A program made the position numbers and the translations under genes. Below are positions 9,029-17,651 of a stretch of DNA of 44,714 nucleotides, one piece after another. The notes beneath the pieces are model-generated. The model made no database searches. It was not told the origin of the DNA and worked only from the letters and a program-made list of their open reading frames with translations. The DNA is from Parasutterella excrementihominis YIT 11859 (lineage in GTDB: Bacteria > Pseudomonadota > Gammaproteobacteria > Burkholderiales > Burkholderiaceae_F): positions 1 to 44,714 of the forward strand of contig NZ_GL883713.1 in assembly GCF_000205025.1 (NCBI RefSeq), in the 5' to 3' direction. Numbering within the stretch: the first letter of the stretch is position 1; the number at the start of each line of letters is the position of its first letter.

Positions 9029-10057
9029 ATGGAACAGAAAAAAGACTTCTCAAACCTGTTTCTAAGTCATTCGGCTTTAATTTTCTTAAAGGCATCGGAA
9101 ACACGGAATTTCAGTGAAACGGCCAAATTTTTTAGAATCACTCAGAGCGCAGTTTCCCGATCCATGAGGGAATGGGAAAAAAGCTGGGGATGTCCCCTTT
9201 TTGATCGAAGTTCTCGGCCGATATCATTGACGGCTGAAGGAAGAATTATTAATCAGGAACTTCAAAAGCATTTGAAATCTTTTCTTGATTTAGCAGATTC
9301 GATTCGAAAAGAGAGCAACTTGAAGCCGGTCGTTAGAGTCGGCTGTGTCGAGAGTTTGAGCGTGGACCTCCTGCCTAAACTTATCCTGCGGCTCAGAGAT
9401 AAAACACGTCAAATCGTTACGATTTTAGCTACTTCCAATTCACTGCACCGCGAGCTGCTTGAGGGAAAACTTGACATCATTATCTCCTCGGACTCCACAG
9501 CGGAACTTTCCGGCTTGAATAGGACATTGATTCTTCAGGAAGGCAGTCTCCTCGTACTGCCCAAATCATTAAAAGACTCCAATTGCTGGAAATCTTGGAA
9601 AGGCCTTCAATTCTGCGGTTTGCCCTTTATCAAATATCACCATGCTTCCGGAGGAGGCAAATTAAATGATGTTTTTATGCGAACCGCAGGAATCTCAGTA
9701 GCTAATCAAATAGAAGTTGACAGCAACAGCACGATGCTTTCTTTAATTGCCCAGGGGGCCGGATGGACGATTTCAAGGGCATCTACGATCCTCCAAAACA
9801 AAGGGCTGATGAATGAAATTTTGTATTTACCCATGCCCGAACCTCTGCTGGTCAGAAAAGTTTATGTACTCACTCGTCAAAATGAACCTTCGGCTTTGAT
9901 GCAGGAATTCACGCAGTTAGCCTGTTCCATTCTCAAAGAATCAGTTGCCCCCGAATTAATAAAAATTGCCCCCTGGTTGGAACAGGATATTTTTGTTCTT
10001 GATCCTACAAGCGGTGTGATGGTTGATATGACAGGTAAAAAAGCCGAAGAAAGATAA
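9029..10057 (+). CDS. LysR-family transcriptional regulator
   Basis: A 342-residue LysR protein. The winged helix-turn-helix is unusually clear at residues about 14-75 (FLKASETRNFSETAKFFRI, then TQSAVSRSMREWEKSWGCPL). A co-inducer-binding domain follows (RVGCVESLSVDLLPKLI, then GKLDIIISSD). The C-terminal tail is about 35 residues longer than in typical members. It has a GGAGG ribosome binding site and diverges from the Dcu/aspartase operon, so it most likely regulates C4-dicarboxylate or aspartate use. An EamA exporter follows on the same strand after a hairpin. The effector is unknown. Confidence 0.92.
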   Translation: MEQKKDFSNLFLSHSALIFLKASETRNFSETAKFFRITQSAVSRSMREWEKSWGCPLFDRSSRPISLTAEGRIINQELQKHLKSFLDLADSIRKESNLKPVVRVGCVESLSVDLLPKLILRLRDKTRQIVTILATSNSLHRELLEGKLDIIISSDSTAELSGLNRTLILQEGSLLVLPKSLKDSNCWKSWKGLQFCGLPFIKYHHASGGGKLNDVFMRTAGISVANQIEVDSNSTMLSLIAQGAGWTISRASTILQNKGLMNEILYLPMPEPLLVRKVYVLTRQNEPSALMQEFTQLACSILKESVAPELIKIAPWLEQDIFVLDPTSGVMVDMTGKKAEER

Positions 10058-10069
10058 ATCCTGAGTTTT

Positions 10070-10099
10070 GCTCATGATTAACATGAGCTGAAGTGTTTT
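10070..10099 (+). terminator. Possible weak terminator after LysR gene
   Basis: GCTCATG, a 5-base loop and CATGAGC form a 7-bp perfect stem, followed 5 bases later by a run of six T. The stem is short and the T-run is offset, so termination before the EamA gene may be partial. Confidence 0.45.
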
Positions 10100-10160
10100 T
10101 TGTTCGACCGCGCTGTATTCCCAATAACAATGTTGTTCGTACGAAATTATTTTGATTGTT

Positions 10161-11042
10161 ATGATCAACAAAGGCCCGCTCTTAATTCTTCTCGGTTCGG
10201 TTTGTTTTAGTTTTTCCGGAACCTTTCAGCAATATGCACCTAGTGGTGCGACGCCCTTTACCATCACCGAAGCGAGGATGTTAATCGGCGCGGCGGGATT
10301 ACTATTTTGGTGTCTTTTATCAGGAAAATTCCGTGTTTCTTTCGGCAGTTTGAGGTGGAAATATCTCGTTCTCATGGCCGTGAGCTTACTTTCCTTTCAA
10401 CTGCTTTTCTTCTCCTCGGTCCTGAAAACAGGGGTTGCGGTCGGAACCGTGGTTGCCATAGGCTCTACACCTATTTGGACGGCGATCATAGAAAAAACTG
10501 TTTTTAATAAATCTCCCCGCAGTGTTTGGTTCATCGCCACAGCAATCGCCGTCGTCGGAATAATCCTGTTAAATCTTCAGAACTTTTCGGGGCAAGTAAA
10601 TATTCTCTATACCTTCCTCCCCTTGTTGGCCGGGCTTGCCTATGCATTGGAAATTGTTTTTGCAAAAGAGGCTATGCAAGGCTCTTCTTCCGAAGTGTGC
10701 ATGATGATTGTTATGGCGCTTGTCGCCCTTTTCAATCTTCCATCGTTATTCTTCAATGAGTTAACTTGGGCCTTCACATCCAGAGGTATTTTGGTTTGTC
10801 TTGGACTAGGCCTTGTGACAGCGTCCATGGCGTTTGCGCTGTTTTTTGGAGGCACAAAGACCACACCTGCTGCCGTTGCTTCCACCTTAGGTATGGCCGA
10901 ACCGCTCGGAGCCGCTTTATGGGGAATAACCCTTTTGCACGAGCCGTGCACTCTCACAACCCTCTCCGGAATTGTGCTGATTTTGTTGTCTCTTATTCTT
11001 TTGATCAAACCCGAGAAACAAACTGCCTACTCCACTCAATAG
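10161..11042 (+). CDS. EamA/DMT-family inner-membrane transporter
   Basis: A 293-residue hydrophobic protein with about ten membrane segments in two EamA repeats. It shares SFSGTFQQYAPSGATPFTITEARM with the EamA protein encoded at 12651-13550 (STTGMFQSIAPEDASPW), so the two are paralogues. The ATG at 10161 is preferred over a TTG 9 bases upstream; neither has a strong ribosome binding site. It lies downstream of the LysR gene that faces the Dcu/aspartase operon, which suggests export of an end product such as an amino acid. The substrate is not shown by sequence. Confidence 0.85.
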   Translation: MINKGPLLILLGSVCFSFSGTFQQYAPSGATPFTITEARMLIGAAGLLFWCLLSGKFRVSFGSLRWKYLVLMAVSLLSFQLLFFSSVLKTGVAVGTVVAIGSTPIWTAIIEKTVFNKSPRSVWFIATAIAVVGIILLNLQNFSGQVNILYTFLPLLAGLAYALEIVFAKEAMQGSSSEVCMMIVMALVALFNLPSLFFNELTWAFTSRGILVCLGLGLVTASMAFALFFGGTKTTPAAVASTLGMAEPLGAALWGITLLHEPCTLTTLSGIVLILLSLILLIKPEKQTAYSTQ

Positions 11043-11084
11043 CTTGTGACTAGTTCGAAAGCTGTGAAATAAATATTTCCAATC

Positions 11085-11101
11085 AAGAATCGGTGATTCT
11101 T
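11085..11101 (+). terminator. Candidate terminator after EamA gene
   Basis: AAGAATC, GGT loop, GATTCTT, then TTTCGTTT: a 7-bp hairpin with a T-rich tail 43 bases after the EamA stop. The stem is AT-rich, so strength is uncertain. Confidence 0.5.
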
Positions 11102-11642
11102 TTCGTTTGAGGTAGTCTTTCTAACCTAAAGCTGAGATTTAGTCTATAAGGCGGTTATGGCAAAGATTGCCTTAACCGTCTTATCTACAAGCGTACTTTT
11201 AATAGAAGGCGTCAAGAACTTCCGCGGCATAAGGTCGTAACCTCGCTCCGCTACGGCTTATTCCACGGTTTCTTGACCCACTCAAGATCACGAGGAATTC
11301 GATATTTGAGCTTTGGATAGCGCCCACGTTTAACCAGAACACAGAACGGAAGAAAAATTATTTTTTTTTACCTTCTGCCCACGAGGGATAAGAATCTTGC
11401 CCACTGATTCAATATTTCCCACGCCATTCGTAGGTATGTGTCTTATAGATTTCTTTCCAAAATAATTCCAGCTCGCCGGTAGTTTAGGAGTCTATTCCTT
11501 CTATGGAGAGCTGAGTAATGAGCTATTTAAAAAGACGAATGAATTTGATAAACAGATCAGAAGTCGTTTAATGGCTAGAACATCAAGAAGGAACATCGAG
11601 TTGGCGCTGAACATGCCGTACTTTTCAATTTCAAGGAAGAAG
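11102..11642. other. Gene-free stretch with decayed coding remnants
   Basis: About 540 bases without an intact gene. A strong hairpin lies at 11152-11178: CGGTTATGGCAA and TTGCCTTAACCG pair with one mismatch around a 3-base loop. On the minus strand around 11265-11360 a readable stretch includes YRIPRDLEWVKKPWNKP and a stop, with other frames open before it (WKEIYKTHTYEWRGKY near 11410-11470). This frame-switching suggests a decayed gene or insertion-sequence remnant that I cannot name. A T9 run lies near 11361. Confidence 0.35.
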
Positions 11643-12620
11643 TTAGTTACTATCTCCCTCCCATTCAACAGCGGTACCCAAAGTTAAATTTATTTTGCTG
11701 AACTTAGGAATCAACTCTTGCTCCAAAGCTATTTTTACCACTGATGCAATTTCATCGGCGATCGGCCTAAAATATTCTTCTCTATACAAAAGATAGAGGG
11801 TTCTATAACCTTGTTGTCCAAATAAAAATTTATAGGTGACTTTCGATAAATCACGATTAGCCCCCCAAATATTTACAGCTGGCATCAAACTCCAGTACTT
11901 TTCTCTTTCGACCAGTTGAATAATACTTTCAATAGTACTTAGAGAGATAGTCCAATTATTAACGCCCAACTGTCTTAGAACTCGAGAAGTATGGAGCCAG
12001 TCTTGCGTCTGTCTATGAAATTGAATACAGGGGTGATCACTCGCATATTCAACAAGCTCCTGTTTGGAGGATATCACGTGCTCTACCTCTCTCGGCAAAA
12101 TTAATAAGTACTTCTCTCTGTATAAAACCCTTGAGGTAAATTCAGAGAAACCGGCCATCGAAGTCGTAGCAACAGCAATGTCAACAAAACCTTTCTGAAG
12201 CATACCTATCACTTCCGGTGTGTTACCTGAAAAAGTTGCAATATCAGGGATCGACCCTATCAATGCATTTACCAAAAAAGGAGATATTGCCCTGGAAAAA
12301 GATACTGAAGAAGCAAAGCGTAAGCCATGAGTTTTACACCCTTGAAACTCTCTGGCTTCAGCTATTAGGGAGTCTACAGAATCAGCGATTGCTTGCGCTT
12401 TCGCCTGTATTTTTAAACCAGCAGACGAAAGGATAAGATTATTACCTTCCCGCTCAAAAAGTCTAACTCCTAGAAAGGTTTCAAGTTTTTGTAAAGTTCT
12501 GGAAACCGTCGATTGATTTACATTTAATTTTTTTGCGGTTTGCGTAAAAGTCCCTGTCTTAGCAACTAAAAGAAATGTGCTCAATTGATCTAAAGTCACG
12601 CCCCTAGGTGTCTTAGACAT
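11643..12620 (-). CDS. LysR-family transcriptional regulator
   Basis: A 325-residue LysR protein. The DNA-binding domain covers residues about 8-68 (LDQLSTFLLVAKTGTFTQTA, then NQSTVSRTLQKLETFLGVRL). The effector domain follows with KGFVDIAVATTS and LLILPREV. A GGAGGAC site precedes the ATG. It is the third gene of a minus-strand operon after two EamA exporters (30-base gap). The operon is divergent from the ArgH-Dcu-M20-ArgH operon, and a T-N11-A dyad lies in the shared promoter region. It therefore probably senses a substrate or product of that pathway. Confidence 0.92.
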   Translation of the reverse strand: MSKTPRGVTLDQLSTFLLVAKTGTFTQTAKKLNVNQSTVSRTLQKLETFLGVRLFEREGNNLILSSAGLKIQAKAQAIADSVDSLIAEAREFQGCKTHGLRFASSVSFSRAISPFLVNALIGSIPDIATFSGNTPEVIGMLQKGFVDIAVATTSMAGFSEFTSRVLYREKYLLILPREVEHVISSKQELVEYASDHPCIQFHRQTQDWLHTSRVLRQLGVNNWTISLSTIESIIQLVEREKYWSLMPAVNIWGANRDLSKVTYKFLFGQQGYRTLYLLYREEYFRPIADEIASVVKIALEQELIPKFSKINLTLGTAVEWEGDSN

Positions 12621-12650
12621 AGGTCCTCCAAATAAAAAATTTTCTACTTC

Positions 12651-13550
12651 TTACTCAGTCTCAGCTTTAGTTTTCTTCCTTAATAATATTTGTCCAAAAA
12701 CTAGCAGAATAATGGAAGCAAAAAGAAGATGCAGACCTCCAATTTGCAATTTTGAAACCGGCTCTCCTAGAAAAACAATTCCGATAATTGAGGCTCCAAT
12801 AGGCTCAGCAAGTCCTAAGGTCGCGCCTATAACGCTGCCTGTATATTTAAGACCCGTCATAAACAAGCTGAAGGCCAGCCCAACAGAAATCAGCCCAATC
12901 CCAACAACAACTACTGCACCCTTGGTTGTAAAAATCCAGTCGAATGGAAAAAGGAAAATTACAGGAAACATAACTACAGATGCGATTCCCATTACTATCA
13001 TCATTGTCGTTTCAGCTGGAATATGCTCCATTACTTTAGGCGTTACTACCAAAAGAACTGCATAAACAAATCCGGCTGCAATCGGCAGGATAGAGTAAAG
13101 CAACGAAGAAGAGCTTGTATCAAAAGATTCTGCATTCATGTGTACAATTCCCGCTAGGGCAAGGAAAGTAGCAACATACCAACGAATAGGCGGGGCCTCT
13201 CCATATACAACTTTCTCAATAATCGCCGTCCATAAAGGTGTAACGCCAATGGCGACAACGGCTGTAGTTGAAACCCCGACCGCCTTTACAGAAAAAAAGA
13301 AAAGTGGAGAATATGCGAGGATACAACCTGTACATACTGCTATGTATTTCCAAGGCAGAGCTTTCCAGTTCTTGGGAAGTTTATGACTGAAGAAGCACCA
13401 TGCAAAAAGACAAAGACATCCCACCGACATCCTAGCCTCCCCCACTATCCATGGAGAAGCATCTTCAGGAGCTATGGATTGAAACATACCAGTTGTACTA
13501 AAGCATAAAGCCCCTAGAAGCAATAAGATAGCAGCTCTAAATGTTGTCAT
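12651..13550 (-). CDS. EamA/DMT-family inner-membrane transporter
   Basis: A 299-residue integral membrane protein with two EamA repeats and about ten membrane segments, ending in a basic tail (LLRKKTKAETE). It is a paralogue of the EamA protein at 10161-11042. Its ATG overlaps the stop of the preceding EamA gene by 4 bases (ATGA), and an AGGAGGG site lies inside the upstream gene, so the pair is translationally coupled. The LysR gene follows. The two adjacent EamA proteins may work separately or as a pair. Amino-acid or amine export is the contextual guess. Confidence 0.87.
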   Translation of the reverse strand: MTTFRAAILLLLGALCFSTTGMFQSIAPEDASPWIVGEARMSVGCLCLFAWCFFSHKLPKNWKALPWKYIAVCTGCILAYSPLFFFSVKAVGVSTTAVVAIGVTPLWTAIIEKVVYGEAPPIRWYVATFLALAGIVHMNAESFDTSSSSLLYSILPIAAGFVYAVLLVVTPKVMEHIPAETTMMIVMGIASVVMFPVIFLFPFDWIFTTKGAVVVVGIGLISVGLAFSLFMTGLKYTGSVIGATLGLAEPIGASIIGIVFLGEPVSKLQIGGLHLLFASIILLVFGQILLRKKTKAETE

Positions 13551-14515
13551 AAGCCACCCTCCTCTTGAAGTTTTCCTTCGAACTCTTTGATATTTTTAGA
13601 AAAAAAGTTGAGGGATATGGACACTCCTATGGTTAAGAAAACTGCACCAATGATCATGTCGTACGCAGGAAACTTCTGCATGAGAACATGAGTCATTACA
13701 ATTGCAAAAATCGTTTCAAAAACCATTAGCTGAATACTGAGAGAAGTGGGAAGCTTTTTACAGGCATAATTCCAAAAACTCATGGCCCCTATTGAACAAA
13801 ATAAAGCATTAAAGCTGAGAATCCCAATTAATAACCAAGGATCTGAACCTAAAAACGGTGTACCGGGAAGAGCTTTTGACCAAAAAAGAAAATAAAGGGG
13901 AGCTGCGAGAGGGAGCAATATAGAGTTCTGAACAAGAGTCCAGGTAAGGCTGCTAAATTTAGGATGGCTCTGAAGCCACTCGGCATTAACCATTGGATAC
14001 CATGACCAGAGAATAGTATGCAGAATCCCTAATGCAACGCCCATGAAATATCCAGTTGCGGAACCTTCTGGAATATTTCCTAATTCCGAGAGATTGCTGA
14101 TAATAAAACCTAGACAAATTAATCCTAAAGGAATAAATAATTTTTGGAGCTTAAGTGAGGGACGCCCTAATTTCTTATCCCGCTCATTTGATATGACTGC
14201 AACCAATACCGGGATTGCCCCTGTCGTTAAACCTGAAATTGAAGCACCAGCTAACTCACTGCAGTAAAGCATTGCCAAAAAATTAATCAAATTTCCTATG
14301 ACTGTTAATTTGATTGCAACTAACCAGTCTGACTTTTTCAAAAATTTAAGTTGATGCAGTACCGGCAGAAGCATGGCAATTGCGATTAGAGCAGTGATAC
14401 AACAACGTATCAAACCTGACTGCATTGAGGTATACATAGGCAAAAGTTGTGGCAACAGATAAGTTATCGCCCATAAAAAGCATGCAATCAGAGCACTGAG
14501 TACGCCTAAAAACAT
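13547..14515 (-). CDS. EamA/DMT-family inner-membrane transporter
   Basis: A 322-residue membrane protein with about ten hydrophobic segments, starting MFLGVLSALIACFLWAITYL, typical of the EamA family. It is more distant from the other EamA proteins here; a ~25-residue polar tail ends FEGKLQEEGGL. I chose the ATG at 14515, preceded by a G-rich site, over a TTG 12 bases upstream. It is the first gene of the operon EamA-EamA-LysR and diverges from the ArgH-like operon, so both are probably controlled from the 14516-14696 region. Confidence 0.86.
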   Translation of the reverse strand: MFLGVLSALIACFLWAITYLLPQLLPMYTSMQSGLIRCCITALIAIAMLLPVLHQLKFLKKSDWLVAIKLTVIGNLINFLAMLYCSELAGASISGLTTGAIPVLVAVISNERDKKLGRPSLKLQKLFIPLGLICLGFIISNLSELGNIPEGSATGYFMGVALGILHTILWSWYPMVNAEWLQSHPKFSSLTWTLVQNSILLPLAAPLYFLFWSKALPGTPFLGSDPWLLIGILSFNALFCSIGAMSFWNYACKKLPTSLSIQLMVFETIFAIVMTHVLMQKFPAYDMIIGAVFLTIGVSISLNFFSKNIKEFEGKLQEEGGL

Positions 14516-14598
14516 GATCGCCCCCAAAAATCAAGATTCGATTTAAATTATCTCCACTCTCCTTTTCTAAAAAAAGGCTATGTGTTAAATGCATGGAA

Positions 14599-14621
14599 GG
14601 GTATGCAAATTAGACATACCC
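14599..14621. promoter_or_regulatory. LysR-type operator candidate (dyad with T-N11-A core)
   Basis: GGGTATG, nine bases (CAAATTAGA) and CATACCC form a perfect 7-bp inverted repeat. The centre reads ATG-N9-CAT, which meets the T-N11-A rule for LysR operators. It lies in the divergent promoter region between the EamA-EamA-LysR operon and the ArgH-Dcu-M20-ArgH operon, about 75 bases before the lyase start. The LysR protein encoded at 11643-12620 is the natural candidate to bind it. Confidence 0.6.
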
Positions 14622-14696
14622 CTTACTATTTTTGGTTTTAGGCAAATAATCCCCTCAGGTAGCACCCCTCTCACTTCAACTCCTAAAGGAGACATC

Positions 14697-16202
14697 ATGG
14701 GAAATATCCACCGAGGCAAAATTAAAAAACAACTTGCCGAATCCGTCCAAAAGAACATCATCCGTCCAAACTTAGCATCCGACTTAGACCATTCCTATCA
14801 ATCGTATTTGGACCTCAATAAGTCTCACGCAGTCATGCTCACAAAAAAAGGCATCATTTCAAAAGATGTGGCCAAAGAGATTTTAAGAGCAACACAAGAA
14901 ATGGCTGCAATGGGGGAACAACCTGCTTTTCCAATGGATCCCCAACTAGAAGGAATGTACTTCAACCTTGAAAAATACTTGATTGACCACACAAGTCTTG
15001 AAATCGGCGGTCAACTTCATACCGCTAGATCAAGAAACGACATGATTGCCACCCTAACAAGGATGGATAATCGCAAAGTTTATTTTCTTGTGTGCGAAAA
15101 ATTAAATCAGCTACGCGAGACAATGATTGCTGTTGCAGAAAAAAACAAAGATGCAGTACTAGCCGGTTATACGCACCAGCAACCCTCTGAACCAATTACT
15201 TTTGCCCAATACATCTCAGGAATATTAGCTGCATTTGAAAGGGATTACGCACGTCTGAGTCAAGTCTTCACTGCACTGAATATTTGTCCTATGGGAGGAG
15301 GCTGTATGGCTTCCACAACGTGGGATATTGACACAAAACTAGTCTCCGATTTATTGGGTTTTGAAAAACCAATAGATAATTCTATTGACGCTGTTGGTTC
15401 AAGAGACTATGTCCTCGCGATTCTAGGCGTACTTACCGTCATGGGAAATACCATGTCGAGAATGTGTACGGATCTCTATAACTGGTCAGCACCAGAATTT
15501 GGCTATGTAGAAGTTGATGATTCGGTTGCCATCTGCTCCTCAATCATGCCTCAAAAAAAGAATCCATACACTCTTGAATATGTTAGAGGCAGAGTTGGAA
15601 ATATCCTGGGCTACTTTGTTGGTGGTTACAGCGCTATCAAAAATACTCCCTATTCAAACGTCTGCGATGCCACAGGCGAAGGTCCCCGCTACCTCATGGT
15701 CGGCTTAAAGGATATGGTCGGCTGCATCGAACTCTTAATTGACACGTTAGGCTTAATTTCTGTTAATAAAGATCGCATGAGAGAAAATGCGCTAGGCAAT
15801 TTCTGCACAGCTGCGGAACTTGCTAACTCGCTTGTCAGATCTGACAAAATTTCATTCCGAGCTGCACATGCAGTTGTTGCTCAGGTAGTGGACTACATGC
15901 TTGTCCACAAGCTAAAAGCGAATGAAATCAACGTCAGCATAGTTAATGACAGTTTTGAAAAGCTCTTTGGTCGAAAAACAAACATGTCCGAGGAGCAAGT
16001 CAAAGCTGCTCTAGATCCTGTGGCCATCGCTATGGCAAAGATCATCATTGGCGGGTCTGCAGAAAAAGAAGTACAGCGTCAGTTGGAATCTAGAAAACAA
16101 CAATTGGAAGCTGACAAGAAAGAAGTTTCAGAAAGATTAGCCAAAGTAAATGCAGGAAAAGAACTTCTCGAAAACGAAGTTAATGCATTGATTCAATCTT
16201 AG
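14697..16202 (+). CDS. Argininosuccinate-lyase-like protein (fumarase/ASL superfamily)
   Basis: A 501-residue member of the argininosuccinate lyase branch of the fumarase superfamily. These enzymes split N-substituted aspartates into fumarate and an amine. Seen: HTARSRNDM at about 108-116, the catalytic GYTHQQPSEP at 157-166 (Thr159, His160) and the mobile loop SSIMPQKKNP at 281-290. It lacks the MWGGRF start of housekeeping ArgH and carries an extra charged, probably coiled-coil C-terminus of about 45 residues. The ATG at 14697 has an AAAGGAG site; upstream in-frame codons are not conserved-looking. It is the first gene of an operon with a Dcu transporter, an M20 peptidase and a second ArgH, so it is probably catabolic. 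The exact substrate is unknown. Confidence 0.82.
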   Translation: MGNIHRGKIKKQLAESVQKNIIRPNLASDLDHSYQSYLDLNKSHAVMLTKKGIISKDVAKEILRATQEMAAMGEQPAFPMDPQLEGMYFNLEKYLIDHTSLEIGGQLHTARSRNDMIATLTRMDNRKVYFLVCEKLNQLRETMIAVAEKNKDAVLAGYTHQQPSEPITFAQYISGILAAFERDYARLSQVFTALNICPMGGGCMASTTWDIDTKLVSDLLGFEKPIDNSIDAVGSRDYVLAILGVLTVMGNTMSRMCTDLYNWSAPEFGYVEVDDSVAICSSIMPQKKNPYTLEYVRGRVGNILGYFVGGYSAIKNTPYSNVCDATGEGPRYLMVGLKDMVGCIELLIDTLGLISVNKDRMRENALGNFCTAAELANSLVRSDKISFRAAHAVVAQVVDYMLVHKLKANEINVSIVNDSFEKLFGRKTNMSEEQVKAALDPVAIAMAKIIIGGSAEKEVQRQLESRKQQLEADKKEVSERLAKVNAGKELLENEVNALIQS

Positions 16203-16262
16203 AAACATTACATTCAGCCGACTGGACTCTTCCCGTCGGCATCCCATAACCAGGGGGACATC

Positions 16263-17591
16263 ATGGATATCAATTTTTGGCTAGAACTATTAGTAGTCGT
16301 ATTAGCTATAGGCATAGGAGCAAAATGGGGCGGTTTAGGACTTGGAGCCGGAGGCGGATTCGGATTAATGGTTCTCATTTTCATTTTTGGAATGACTCCA
16401 GGCTCGCCACCCGTAAGCGTCCTGTTCATCATGCTCGCTGTGGTCTCTTGCGCTTCAATTTTACAAGGCTCCGGAGGCTTAGATTATTTAGTCAGTATTG
16501 CTGAAAAGCTCCTCAGAAGAAATCCTAAACATATCACATTCATGGGCCCGCTGGTAAGCTATTTCTTTACCCTATTCTGCGGCACTGGTTATGTGGCTTT
16601 CGCCGTTTATCCAGTTATTGCGGAAGTTGCGGCAAGCGCAAGAGTCAGACCGGAAAGACCTCTGACGATGTCGGTAATTGGCGCACAAGCCGGCATTACC
16701 GGTTCTCCAATGTCAGCAGCAACAGCCGCCATGATCGGTTTCCTAGCAGTAAAAGGAGTAACTCCCTTCCAAATTTTTGCAGTCAGTATACCCGCCTGTA
16801 TTTTAGGTTTACTTGTCGGTTGCATCTTTATGTACAAACGAGGAAAGGAACTGGCGGACGATCCGGAGTTTCAAGCCAAACTTGCCTCCGGTGAGTTCAG
16901 AGACACCATTGCACCGGGAGAAACCAGATAATTTTCTAAAGAAGCAGTCTGGTCAGTATGGATTTTTGCTTTAGGCATTCTTGCTGTCGTCTTCTACGGA
17001 ACATTCCCTGACTTACTTCCCCATTTTACTAATGCCGCAGGAAAAACAAGTCGCTTGTCTATTCCAAATATGGTCCAAATTGTCATGCTTTGCTGCGCAT
17101 GTTTCATCATGGTAATCGGCAGGGTTGATAAAGCTAAGTTAGCCAGTGGTTCAGTATTCCGAGCCGGTTTAATTGGTATGGCCGCTGTATACGGAGTATC
17201 CTGGATGACCTCAACTTTCTTCAACTTCTATAAACCCTTCTTTGTTCAAGAATTTGGAGAAGTTGTTAATAATCTTCCTATTTTGTTCGGCCTATGCCTA
17301 TTTTTCCTTTCTGCCGTACTTTTCTCTCAGGGAGCTACCATTACAGCCTTAATGCCGTTAGCTATGGCTTTAAATTTAAATCCTGCTGACACGGTTTGGA
17401 TGTTCCCTGCCTGCAACGGTTACTTTCTCATCCCTGCCGGCGGAGCCATCATCGGCTGCATAGCGTTTGACAGAACCGGAACGACTAAGATCGGCAAATA
17501 CATTTTTAATCACAGCTATATGCTTCCTGGACTCGTTACCACTGCATCTCAAGTAGCAATCGGCTACGTGATAAGCAAATTCATCTTCTAA
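16263..17591 (+). pseudogene. Dcu-family C4-dicarboxylate transporter interrupted by one in-frame TAA
   Basis: Codons from 16263 to 17591 encode a complete Dcu-family carrier (442 codons), apart from a single TAA at 16929-16931. The first part (222 residues) ends IAPGETR. Reading on in the same frame gives FSKEAVWSVWIFALG, which matches the paralogue at 7529-8845 (TKEAVLSVTLFALG). The stop falls in the central cytoplasmic loop, between the two halves. Everything else looks intact: a strong AGGGGG site, the GGLDYL and TASP-type segments, and GTTKIGKYIFNHSYMLPG near the end. The next possible start (TTG at 17055) would omit a membrane segment, so an independent second half is unlikely. It is either a young pseudogene, a readthrough case or an assembly error. 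Confidence 0.85.
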
Positions 17592-17651
17592 TCAATTTCC
17601 CTATCCATGCCCAACCCAAAAAGGTTGGGCAACTCCTATAGGAGAATATCT

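Noticed and set aside
14589-14696. N-terminal extension of the ArgH-like protein from an ATG at 14589
   Set aside because: The extension crosses the LysR-type dyad, is unlike the family, and a strong AAAGGAG site precedes the ATG at 14697.
17055-17591. Independent small transporter gene starting at TTG 17055
   Set aside because: It is in frame with the preceding Dcu half, has no ribosome binding site and would miss a membrane segment. It is the rest of the interrupted gene.
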